Source: Pseudomonadota bacterium
GTDB lineage: Bacteria; Desulfobacterota; Desulfobacteria; Desulfobacterales; Desulfolunaceae
DNA: 43,450 nt
Assembly: GCA_018818835.1 (NCBI GenBank)
Contig: JAHIRD010000097.1
Span: forward strand, 1-43,450
Reading direction: 5' to 3'
Within the stretch, counting starts at the first letter, position 1; each line of letters starts with the position of its first letter. The notes beneath the pieces are model-generated. The model was not told where the DNA came from and searched no databases. It was given only the letters and a program-made list of their open reading frames with translations. Of the stretch, positions 36,762 through 43,450 are shown piece by piece. A program made the translations under genes and the position numbers.

Positions 36762-36829
36762 ATACGTCCCATAAGTCCCATGCGTCCCATAAGTCCCATA
36801 AGACTCATAGAGCCCATAGGACTTATGTC
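36762..36829. repeat. Tandem TCCCATAAG-type short repeat
   Basis: Five or six imperfect copies of a 9-10-bp unit (cgTCCCATAAG, TCCCATGCG, ACTCATAGAG, CCCATAGGAC) lie in the gap between the MFS and resolvase genes. Related single copies occur near 302-326 and 15828-15856. The apparent ORF over it is low-complexity. The rest of 36629-37031 holds a weak family B-like stretch (36857-36940) and nothing else I can identify. Confidence 0.6.
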
Positions 36830-37031
36830 TTTTTCAACAATCCCAAATTTTTTCTGCGTCCTTCGCTCCCCAAGAGCACAGCGCGGCAAAGTCACAACCA
36901 AAAGCCTCGTCTCTCACAGAGGCACAAAGATCACGGAGAAGGGTAAAATAAATATCAACAGAGGGGAATTTTTAAGCGGATGATGACCTTATTGGAAGGC
37001 AAAGCCCAGTCATGAATAGACGCATCATGTT

Positions 37032-37592
37032 TCATCGATTATTTGCCTGATGCAAATAATTATAAAGGGTTGGTTTTGATATTTTAAGGATCTGGCATAT
37101 TTCCTTGATTGAGTTTTTTCGTTCATTATAAAGCCGTAACGCCACATCGATTTCTTTGTCGTTTAAAGCCTTGGGCCTCCCACCTTTTTTCCCCCTTGCC
37201 CGTGCTGCGGCAAGACCTGCTCGTGTGCGTTCAATGATGAGCTGCCTCTCAAATTCGGCCAATGCGCCAAACATATGGAAAATAAGTCTGCCACCAGAGT
37301 TGGAAGTATCTATCGATTCTTGAATACTTTTAAAACCTATTTTTTTTTCCTCCAACTCACCAATCATTTCAATCAAGTGTTTTAAAGACCGCCCTAATCG
37401 ATCAAGACGCCAGACAACCAATGTATCGCCTTCTCTTAAATATGATAACGCCGCATCAATCCCAGGCCGAGCCGCCGCGACACTGCTCACTTTATCAGTA
37501 AATATTTTTTCACACCCGGATTTTTCTAAAGCATCATTTTGTAAATCGAGGTTTTGTTCATGGGTTGAAACACGGGCATATCCTACAAACAT
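37032..37592 (-). CDS. Serine recombinase (resolvase/invertase family)
   Basis: This 186-aa protein has catalytic S9 in YARVST and the active-site arginines R62, R65 and R68 (VVWRLDRLGRS). The long E-helix (ALAEFERQLIIERTRAGLAAARARGKKGGRP) and a C-terminal HTH (SIKEICQILKISKPTLYNYL) complete a full-length TnpR/Hin-type enzyme. An AAGGGG ribosome site precedes the ATG. Such proteins resolve transposon cointegrates or invert DNA between res/hix sites. No adjacent transposase remains. The AT-rich 37593-37700 region upstream could contain a res site but none was defined. Confidence 0.92.
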   Translation of the reverse strand: MFVGYARVSTHEQNLDLQNDALEKSGCEKIFTDKVSSVAAARPGIDAALSYLREGDTLVVWRLDRLGRSLKHLIEMIGELEEKKIGFKSIQESIDTSNSGGRLIFHMFGALAEFERQLIIERTRAGLAAARARGKKGGRPKALNDKEIDVALRLYNERKNSIKEICQILKISKPTLYNYLHQANNR

Positions 37593-37702
37593 TAGAAAAC
37601 CCCTTTAAAATTTAAGTTTACTATTGTTTCAAAACTCATTATAAAAATATGTAACGTAACTTAGATTTTTTTACAGAATATTTTGCCATAAAACAACTGT
37701 AA

Positions 37703-37830
37703 TTTTGTACCACTCGCGTTTGTGGGCTCAACGTTAAATAAACGTTCGTTTTCTTTACCATGGGTTTTGTTGAATTCTCTGAGCTACCGACTTAGAAAAA
37801 CTTGCGAAATTCAAAATATATCTGTATGGT
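37703..37830 (+). repeat. About 100-bp direct repeat, copy 2
   Basis: It matches 33011-33114 in the same orientation, and its 3' part (TAGAAAAACTTGCGAAATTC...ATCTGTATG, 37793-37828) also matches 40591-40626. It lies between the resolvase and the large ATPase gene. The remaining sequence to 37978 is AT-rich and carries a TATAAT (37954-37959) that could be the -10 of the next gene; its -35 is unclear. Confidence 0.6.
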
Positions 37831-37978
37831 TTCATTACTATGTTGATGTCTTAATTTTGGAAGCCCAAAAATTACATTTTGCTATAAATATCATTTATTT
37901 AGTATGATTCCCGTGGGGAATTTACCCTAAATGTTTAATGGAACCCGATCTTCTATAATAAAATGGGACGAATAGAAT

Positions 37979-40375
37979 ATGATGGCTCAAGATAAATACT
38001 GCTCTCTGTCAGAAGGGAACTGTCCAAAAGAAATAGCAAAGGTTGACCCCCGTAAAAAAGTATTCTGTGCTTTTTCGAGTCATGACCCAGAAATAGTCGC
38101 AGAAGTAGATTCTGCAATAAAAACCCTCAATCGCCACACTGATTGTCATTGGTTTTCATGGAAAAATGATTTAGAAATTGAAAATGAGATAATATTTTGT
38201 GAAATATGCTCTAATATTGCAACTTCAGAAGCAGTTTTAACTGAGCTTAGCGATCTCAATTTTAATGTTGTTTTTGAATATGGGTACTCGATAGGATTAG
38301 GAAAAAAAATTCACCCTATTGTAAATGAAAGTTTCGATTTTAGCCAAGTAGAAAAATTTTTTCAACCAATGTTAGGAGTTGGATTTGGGAAGTATAAAAC
38401 TAACGGGTTAGGGACTAAGCTTGCGAAAAAAAGATTTTGGGATAAAAGCAATACCACTTCTCTATACAGCTTTTCTGAACAAGACATATTGACATCAGAT
38501 TTGAAAATAACTCAAAACTATTTATTTTATATAAAAAATCCTCAAAATTTAATAGCTGCGGAAGCTGTTGAAAACGAAGTTAGTAGCCAAAATATAAATA
38601 TCGTTGTTGATGATAGCTATGAGGACTCAAGCGGCATTAGTTGGTATGCTAAACAATTAAAAAAATCTTTTGCTGTAATCATTGATATGGGTGACTCATC
38701 GACTAAAAGTGAATACAAACATTTTTTAAAATGTGCGTTAATAGCCGGTATTGCCATTTCTACTGGTCGAAGGGTTTTGATAATCAATTCAATCCATGCC
38801 CCCAAACCCTCTGACGTATTAACAATTATTAAAAGCTATGACCGCCAAAAGGATTCAGCACGGCTTATACACAGTTTTTTAAATAAACTATCTAACGACT
38901 TTGCCCATATAAATGCTTATGCGTCAACGTATGTTGATACAAAGACAATATCAATGTTTAACTCTATTGATATTGGTGAGCATGTTGCAATAAATGATAC
39001 CGCATTCCTTGAAAGTGCGTTCATTGTTACACCTGAATATATGGAACTAGCAAAGCCAGGATACAAAATCATTACCGGCCGTAAAGGGACCGGCAAATCA
39101 GCTGCTTTTGTTTATTATAAAAAATGGGATAAAGGGAAAAACGATATAGTTATTCATCAAGAATTCGATAAATATGATATGAATGATTTGTATGATTTAA
39201 TCGAGGATTTTGGTGAAATTGGAGATAATGATAAAAATAAGTTGGCGGCTGCTTTTTGGACATTTACCATTTTATTCATTGTAGCTAAAAACATTTATTC
39301 ATTTATAAAAGAAGAAGATAAAATTTATCTTTCTGACGATGAAAAAAAAGGAGTTGTTCAGTTTATTGAATATTATGATTCAGTTGAACTCTTTAAAAAA
39401 TCAGGCACAACTACAGAAGTCTTGGGTGACATTATCACAAAAATTAGAGGGAAAAATATAAGGGACATTAAAGAACTTAATCGTAACTTATACCGAGAGG
39501 AGTTAATAAATCTTAGGCAAGAGGTCACAAGTTTTTTATGCCAATCAAAATATCACTTAATACTGAACATTGATGGCCTTGATTCAAATATTACAATAAC
39601 AAAAAACAGGTCGCTAATATCCTTGCTCTTGCATAGTCTACATGAAGTTTGTTCATCAATTTTTTCAAATAAATTTAAAAATTATACAATTAATCTTTTT
39701 ATTCGAACAGATCTGTTTTTCTTTTTTAAACATTTAATTACAGAAAAAGATAAAATTAATATTGTGGACTATCGGTGGAACAAAGAACTTTTGATAAAGC
39801 TAATAAACAAACGGCTTAAAATTAACGATATCGATCATATTGCAAGTTTAATGGGGGATGAATTAAATATAACCCAGTTTACACAAAAAACTGATAAATA
39901 TGTTTTTGATAGGCCACGAGATTATATTTATTTATTCAACTATTTAATTCAATTGGCAAAACTATATTCAAAAAATTGCATTAATCATAAAATATTAAAT
40001 GAAGCTATTAATCATTACGCTATTCATATTAGCCAATCAATTGAAGTTGAATTTTTATCGTTACCATTTCATGTTGATATGGGGGACCTATTAAGTAATA
40101 TTAAATCTGAAAACAATAATAATGACCGAATTCCCATAGAAACAATGACAAAAATTTGTCAAAATTTAAAGCTTGATGAAGACAATACAAAAACATTAAT
40201 TCATTTCCTTTTAAGGATTGAGTTCTTTAAATATATTGAAAACAATTCACCCGTTGATTGGTCTAAACTTAATAGCCCCGAAGCTAAAATTAAAATAATA
40301 CTTCAAAGTGTCGGCCGTCGTGTCAAATTTGAATTTCATCCAATTATAATTAAGTTGATAGAAACCAACTACTAA
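37979..40375 (+). CDS. TIR/NDT-like domain + P-loop ATPase protein, candidate defence effector
   Basis: This 798-aa protein is probably cytoplasmic. Residues 26-117 form a small alpha/beta domain (KKVFCAFSSHDPEIV... to VVFEYGYSIGLGKKIHPI) resembling TIR-like or nucleoside-deoxyribosyltransferase-like enzymes. A second alpha/beta region follows (about 190-330: SFAVIIDMGDSS, GRRVLIIN). Walker A is GRKGTGKS (367-374) and Walker B is LILNIDGLD (D532/D535); the remainder is helical. The ATPase part resembles the P-loop ATPase group known from Sll1717. An NTPase sensor joined to an NAD/nucleotide-cleaving-type domain suggests abortive-infection defence; this is inference. The gene is strongly AT-rich compared with the 50%-GC-like genes before 31 kb, indicating transfer. 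Confidence 0.55.
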   Translation: MMAQDKYCSLSEGNCPKEIAKVDPRKKVFCAFSSHDPEIVAEVDSAIKTLNRHTDCHWFSWKNDLEIENEIIFCEICSNIATSEAVLTELSDLNFNVVFEYGYSIGLGKKIHPIVNESFDFSQVEKFFQPMLGVGFGKYKTNGLGTKLAKKRFWDKSNTTSLYSFSEQDILTSDLKITQNYLFYIKNPQNLIAAEAVENEVSSQNINIVVDDSYEDSSGISWYAKQLKKSFAVIIDMGDSSTKSEYKHFLKCALIAGIAISTGRRVLIINSIHAPKPSDVLTIIKSYDRQKDSARLIHSFLNKLSNDFAHINAYASTYVDTKTISMFNSIDIGEHVAINDTAFLESAFIVTPEYMELAKPGYKIITGRKGTGKSAAFVYYKKWDKGKNDIVIHQEFDKYDMNDLYDLIEDFGEIGDNDKNKLAAAFWTFTILFIVAKNIYSFIKEEDKIYLSDDEKKGVVQFIEYYDSVELFKKSGTTTEVLGDIITKIRGKNIRDIKELNRNLYREELINLRQEVTSFLCQSKYHLILNIDGLDSNITITKNRSLISLLLHSLHEVCSSIFSNKFKNYTINLFIRTDLFFFFKHLITEKDKINIVDYRWNKELLIKLINKRLKINDIDHIASLMGDELNITQFTQKTDKYVFDRPRDYIYLFNYLIQLAKLYSKNCINHKILNEAINHYAIHISQSIEVEFLSLPFHVDMGDLLSNIKSENNNNDRIPIETMTKICQNLKLDEDNTKTLIHFLLRIEFFKYIENNSPVDWSKLNSPEAKIKIILQSVGRRVKFEFHPIIIKLIETNY

Positions 40376-40700
40376 AGCTGCTACAAAGCCCAGTGAAATC
40401 GAGTGTGCTCTGAGCGGCAAAGTAGCTGTAACCAATTGAATTTACAGAAGTCCAAAAAGGTTGAATACATCGGAAAGAGGGGGGTGGTTGTAAGTTCCAT
40501 CTACCTATAATCATTGGGAAATGTGTAAAAATGGTTCAAAATGAACCCGGGTTGCGGCAACGATCAAAAACTTCAAAAAACTGTGGATTATAGAAAAACT
40601 TGTGAAGTTCTTAATTTATCTGTATGTTGTGCAAGATGCAATATCCAATATGAACGATTCTACTAATAAAATTCAATGATGTAAATCAATGAGGTGGATA
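40376..40700. other. Intergenic region with partial repeat copy 3
   Basis: Positions 40591-40626 (TAGAAAAACTTGTGAAGTTC...ATCTGTATG) repeat the 3' part of the 37703 element. Thus the large ATPase gene is bracketed by related sequences. No terminator or gene was recognised. A GAGGTG ribosome site at 40692-40697 sets the start of the next gene. Confidence 0.5.
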
Positions 40701-41807
40701 ATGGGGTTGACTGAAGAAGTTGATAAAATGAGAAAGGAAATCAGGACGGATGGATATCCTATGTCAATCAACGAATGGATAAGTTTATATGATAATGATG
40801 AAATTGATATTCACCCAGAATTCCAAAGATATTACAGATGGAGCATTGAACAAAAAACAAGGCTTATTGAATCAATATTATTAGGTATCCCTATTCCACC
40901 AATCTTTGTAAGCCAAAGAGCTGATGGTGTATGGGATGTTGTAGACGGACTTCAAAGATTATCTACAATATACGAATTTGTAGGGATATTGAAAGATGAA
41001 ACGGGTAAAGAATTCCCCCCTTTAGTATTACAAAAAACAGATTATCTCCCTTCTCTTGAAAACATTAAATGGGATGACAAATATGATGAAGGCCATTCTC
41101 TTACCTCGGATCAACGTTTGTTAATAAAGAGATCTAAATTATCAACAAGTATCATACTTAGAGAAAGCGACGACCTTACTAAATTCGAATTATTTCAAAG
41201 ACTTAACACAGGCGGATCAAGCTTAACTCCACAAGAAGTTAGAAATTGTATTTTGGTTATGCTTAACAAAGTATTTTATGAGTGGCTTCGCGAACTGTCC
41301 GAGTTCGATCATTTTCAAGAGGTTATATCTCTTAGCGAAAATCCACTGCAACAACAATATGATGTTGAGTTAGTCTTAAGATTTGTTGTTTTTTCTGAGA
41401 TAAATATTAAGGATCTCTCAAATTTAGGGGATGTGGGTACCTTTTTGACAAATAGTATGGTTGCAATGGCCAAAGAAACCAATTTTGATTTTAAAACATA
41501 TGAACACTCATTTAAAAAATCATTTGAATTACTTAATTCATCCATTGGACGGGATGCATTCAGAAAATATAACACATCAAGAAATAAGCATATTGGTGGT
41601 TTTGTTCTATCCCCATATGAAGTAATAGCATATGGTTTAGGATACAATATTAACAAAGGTTTAGTTTTTGACGCTAATAGAGTAAAAGATAAATGTATTT
41701 CAATATGGGAAAATCCAACATTCTTAGAATGGTCTGGCTCAGGGATAAATGCAAGCAGAAGGCTTCCTAGATTGGTCCCTTTGGGAAGGGACATTTTTAG
41801 TTCATGA
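40701..41807 (+). CDS. DUF262 (GmrS-type, ParB-like fold) protein
   Basis: I start at the ATG at 40701, which GAGGTG precedes at the right distance; the ATG at 40689 lies before that site. The protein is 368 aa. DUF262 hallmarks are INEWISLYDNDEIDIHPEFQ, RYYRWSIEQKTRLIESILLG, IPIPPIFV and DGLQRLSTI (82-90). The usual DGQQR reads DGLQR here. In GmrSD type IV restriction enzymes DUF262 binds or hydrolyses nucleotides and works with a DUF1524 HNH nuclease. No DUF1524 domain is present; the next gene, coupled by a 4-bp overlap, encodes a HEPN protein instead. A defence role is likely but not shown. Confidence 0.82.
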   Translation: MGLTEEVDKMRKEIRTDGYPMSINEWISLYDNDEIDIHPEFQRYYRWSIEQKTRLIESILLGIPIPPIFVSQRADGVWDVVDGLQRLSTIYEFVGILKDETGKEFPPLVLQKTDYLPSLENIKWDDKYDEGHSLTSDQRLLIKRSKLSTSIILRESDDLTKFELFQRLNTGGSSLTPQEVRNCILVMLNKVFYEWLRELSEFDHFQEVISLSENPLQQQYDVELVLRFVVFSEINIKDLSNLGDVGTFLTNSMVAMAKETNFDFKTYEHSFKKSFELLNSSIGRDAFRKYNTSRNKHIGGFVLSPYEVIAYGLGYNINKGLVFDANRVKDKCISIWENPTFLEWSGSGINASRRLPRLVPLGRDIFSS

Positions 41808-42460
41808 AAATACGATCATCTGAAGATTTAACAGATCGATTAGCCCAAGACTTAATTTGGCGAAAAAGAGAGCTTTCTGATCTAAAATATCTCATAACAT
41901 CAGCTTATTCGCACAGGAGAGTTAGCGTTTTAGGCAGATCAGGTATTGCATTGTTATATGCTCATTGGGAGGGGTATATAAAAAAATCGAGTGAATTCTA
42001 TTTAGAATTTATTAGAATGCAACGGCTTAAAAATAAAGATCTCGCGAATAATTTTTTAGCGATAGCTGTAAATCAACAATTTCATAAAGTCACAAACACC
42101 TCAAAATATTCATCATATATTAACATTGTGGATTTTTTCAAAACGAAATTAAATGATAGATCCATTTTCTCTCATAAAACAGTTATCGATACAGAATCTA
42201 ATCTAACATCAAAAGTTTTCAAAGAGATAATATCTACTTTGGGCTTTGACTATTCTTATTATGAGCCGTTGGAAAAACTAATTGATTCAAAGATTTTGGG
42301 AAGAAGAAACAAAATAGCGCATGGTGAAACACAACCTATTGATGTAAGTGAATATCTACTTCTTCATGATCGAATAATTGAAATGCTGGAAAATTATAGA
42401 ACATTAATAGAAAATGCGGTGGTTCTTAAACAGTACCTGGGGTACGGCAAAGATTCATAA
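41804..42460 (+). CDS. HEPN-domain protein of the MAE_28990/MAE_18760 type (putative RNase)
   Basis: This 218-aa all-helical protein carries LLYAHWEGYIKKSSEFYLEF (51-70), characteristic of this HEPN group. The HEPN catalytic motif R-x4-H is R168...H173 in RRNKIAHGE. HEPN proteins are metal-independent RNases common in toxin-antitoxin, abortive-infection and CRISPR systems. The ATG overlaps the stop of the DUF262 gene (ATGA), so the pair is made in a fixed ratio and probably forms one complex. AT-rich like its neighbours. Confidence 0.8.
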   Translation: MKIRSSEDLTDRLAQDLIWRKRELSDLKYLITSAYSHRRVSVLGRSGIALLYAHWEGYIKKSSEFYLEFIRMQRLKNKDLANNFLAIAVNQQFHKVTNTSKYSSYINIVDFFKTKLNDRSIFSHKTVIDTESNLTSKVFKEIISTLGFDYSYYEPLEKLIDSKILGRRNKIAHGETQPIDVSEYLLLHDRIIEMLENYRTLIENAVVLKQYLGYGKDS

Positions 42461-42633
42461 GAATTCCGGGGACAGCATACATAATTGTGATGTGAAAATT
42501 TATTTGAGCCCAAAAGTGAAAAATTAAATGAGCCTTTTTGATTTATCATCTGGAATCTTAACGTGCGATTTTTTCCGAATTCTGGGTGACCATTAAACAT
42601 CCACCCGAAGCCCCTGAAAAAACCCCTCCGGGT

Positions 42634-42668
42634 CGAATGTTAGTATTAACCATAAAGCTAACATTCGG
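42634..42668. repeat. 35-bp palindromic element, copy 1
   Basis: CGAATGTTAG (42634-42643) and CTAACATTCG (42658-42667) are perfect 10-bp inverted arms with a 14-bp centre, plus one further G. The centre reads TATTAACCATAAAG. A nearly identical element lies 142 bp downstream in the same orientation. There is no T-run after it, so it is not a terminator. Confidence 0.8.
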
Positions 42669-42775
42669 ATTTCGAAAACATGGGGCTGCGATTTCGTTTT
42701 GTTGAACTTTTTGGAAAATACCATGGGAATCTTCCCCCAGGTTGATTTATGTTTCCGGTAACAATAAAAGTCACG

Positions 42776-42810
42776 CGAATGTTAGTATTAACACTAAAGC
42801 TAACATTCGG
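42776..42810. repeat. 35-bp palindromic element, copy 2
   Basis: Same arms as copy 1 (42776-42785 and 42800-42809). The centre reads TATTAACACTAAAG, differing from copy 1 only at positions 8-10 of the centre. Followed by GTTTTAAAG; the recombinase gene starts 157 bp later. Candidate recombinase or regulator binding site. Confidence 0.8.
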
Positions 42811-42967
42811 GTTTTAAAGCTGCCGTCCGTTTGGTAAAAATCATTTAAAATCAAGAGCATAGAAGTTTTTTCTCTTTCCTGGGAAATCCTGTGAAATGCT
42901 TTATTGATTTTTTAATGTTAATAATATATGATTTATTTGACTTTATTAACACACAGGATGCCCAGAA

Positions 42968-43450
42968 ATGAACAATCCGAATGCGCCAGGGAAGGGAGTT
43001 GGAAGAACGGTTGAGCCGATCCGGAAGTTAAAAGACATCCGGGCCATCAGCCGACTTTTGGAAAATAATCCCCGTGATCATCTTCTTTTCACCATGGGAA
43101 TCAATAATGGGCTCCGGACCGGGGATCTGATTTTATTAAAAGTGGGTGATGTGAAATACACACGTCAGGATGAATCAATACCCATCATTGAAGGAAAAAC
43201 CAAGAAAACAAACGTCCTGAAAATCAATGAGCCGGTTTTTAAATCCTTGCACACCTATATTGATGCCTTTGGTCCGGACGATAACGACTATCTGTTTGCA
43301 AGTCGAAAGAGCGGGAAACCGTTGACCATCCCTTCCGTGAACCGGCTGATCAAGTCCTGGACGGACAGCATTAATCTTAAAGGTCGTTATGGGGCGCATT
43401 CTCTCCGGAAAACCTGGGGCTATATCCAACGGATCGAGTATGGGACTTCG
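42968..43450 (+). CDS. Small tyrosine recombinase/integrase, 3' end outside window
   Basis: From the ATG at 42968 the frame stays open to the window end (161 codons). Catalytic residues visible are R50 in NGLRTGDL, the beta-hairpin Lys in EGKTKK (K79/K80), and H144-x2-R147 in HSLRKTWG. The final His/Trp and the Tyr would follow. Only about 20 residues precede the catalytic domain, so the N-terminal arm-binding/SAM-like domain of typical integrases is missing, as in small FimB-like or orphan recombinases. A weak AGGA ribosome site lies 10 bp upstream. It marks the right boundary of the AT-rich island. Confidence 0.82.
   Translation, partial: MNNPNAPGKGVGRTVEPIRKLKDIRAISRLLENNPRDHLLFTMGINNGLRTGDLILLKVGDVKYTRQDESIPIIEGKTKKTNVLKINEPVFKSLHTYIDAFGPDDNDYLFASRKSGKPLTIPSVNRLIKSWTDSINLKGRYGAHSLRKTWGYIQRIEYGTS

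Larger units (their letters stand above)
42461..42967. other. Intergenic region before the tyrosine recombinase
   Basis: It begins with ATTCCGGGGACAGCATACAT (42462-42481), a sequence of the kind found at the edges of RAYT elements and related to the GGGGACAG motifs near 289 and 31853. It then holds the twin 35-bp palindromes, listed separately. No gene was found. The short minus-strand frame at its start is not convincing. Confidence 0.45.

Noticed and set aside
36762-36829. Short tandem repeats considered as a CRISPR array.
   Set aside because: Units are 9-10 bp with no unique spacers, and no cas genes are present.
36732-36983. Plus-strand ORF of 83 codons with PISPMRPISPIRLIEPIGLM.
   Set aside because: The peptide is a direct translation of the TCCCATAAG tandem repeat; no ribosome site or recognisable domain.
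37724-37740. GCTCAACGTTAAAT in the 37703 repeat matches RYYYAAC + GTTRRRY, suggesting an integron attC site.
   Set aside because: The two boxes are fused with no intervening hairpin arms, the first copy (33036) has CTTAAAT instead, and no integron integrase is next to it. Coincidental palindrome.
42634-42810. The 35-bp palindromes as tandem terminators of the HEPN gene.
   Set aside because: They are AT-moderate with a 14-nt loop, have no T-run after the stem, and lie 170-350 bp past the stop codon.

Overview
The window looks like a chromosomal segment of a strictly anaerobic, sulfate-reducing Desulfobacterales-type deltaproteobacterium. This is inferred from gene content and protein style, not from a 16S or database match: a Na+-type Nqr complex, a CoA-disulfide reductase/rhodanese fusion, a 3-hydroxyacyl-CoA dehydrogenase, a CxxCH-bearing exported phosphoesterase, and many dispersed REP-like repeats with transposase fragments. 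No rRNA, tRNA or CRISPR array was seen.

Layout. 1-0.5 kb: start of a REP-associated (Y1/HUH) transposase and hairpin repeats. 0.5-15.7 kb: an envelope-modification block. It holds an exported metallophosphoesterase (minus strand), a two-component system, two inner-membrane sulfatase-fold phospho-transferases (one LtaS/MdoB-like, one EptA-like), a colinear arnBCADT set for 4-amino-4-deoxy-L-arabinose (L-Ara4N) on lipid A, and an lptG-type LPS-export permease. The plausible joint job is sensing an envelope signal and decorating LPS with positive charge (phosphoethanolamine and L-Ara4N); arnE/arnF are absent. 15.9-21 kb: RluA-type pseudouridine synthase, endonuclease IV, 3-hydroxyacyl-CoA dehydrogenase (behind a palindromic operator-like site) and a large secreted alpha/beta hydrolase, the last two converging on one strong bidirectional terminator. 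21-27.4 kb: nqrABCDEF on the minus strand, whose NqrA unusually carries two complete 4Fe-4S motifs. 27.8-30.8 kb: CoA-disulfide reductase-rhodanese and an NhaR-like LysR regulator.

31-43.4 kb is accessory DNA: transposase and Fic gene relics, dispersed repeats, a radical SAM/hypothetical/MFS set, a serine resolvase, and from about 37.6 to 42.5 kb a clearly AT-rich island. The island encodes a 798-aa TIR/NDT-like + P-loop ATPase protein and a translationally coupled DUF262-HEPN gene pair. It is bounded by the resolvase on one side and, on the other, by twin 35-bp palindromes and a small tyrosine recombinase that runs off the window. This island is the best candidate for an undescribed (probably anti-phage) system; that function is inferred from domain types and context only.
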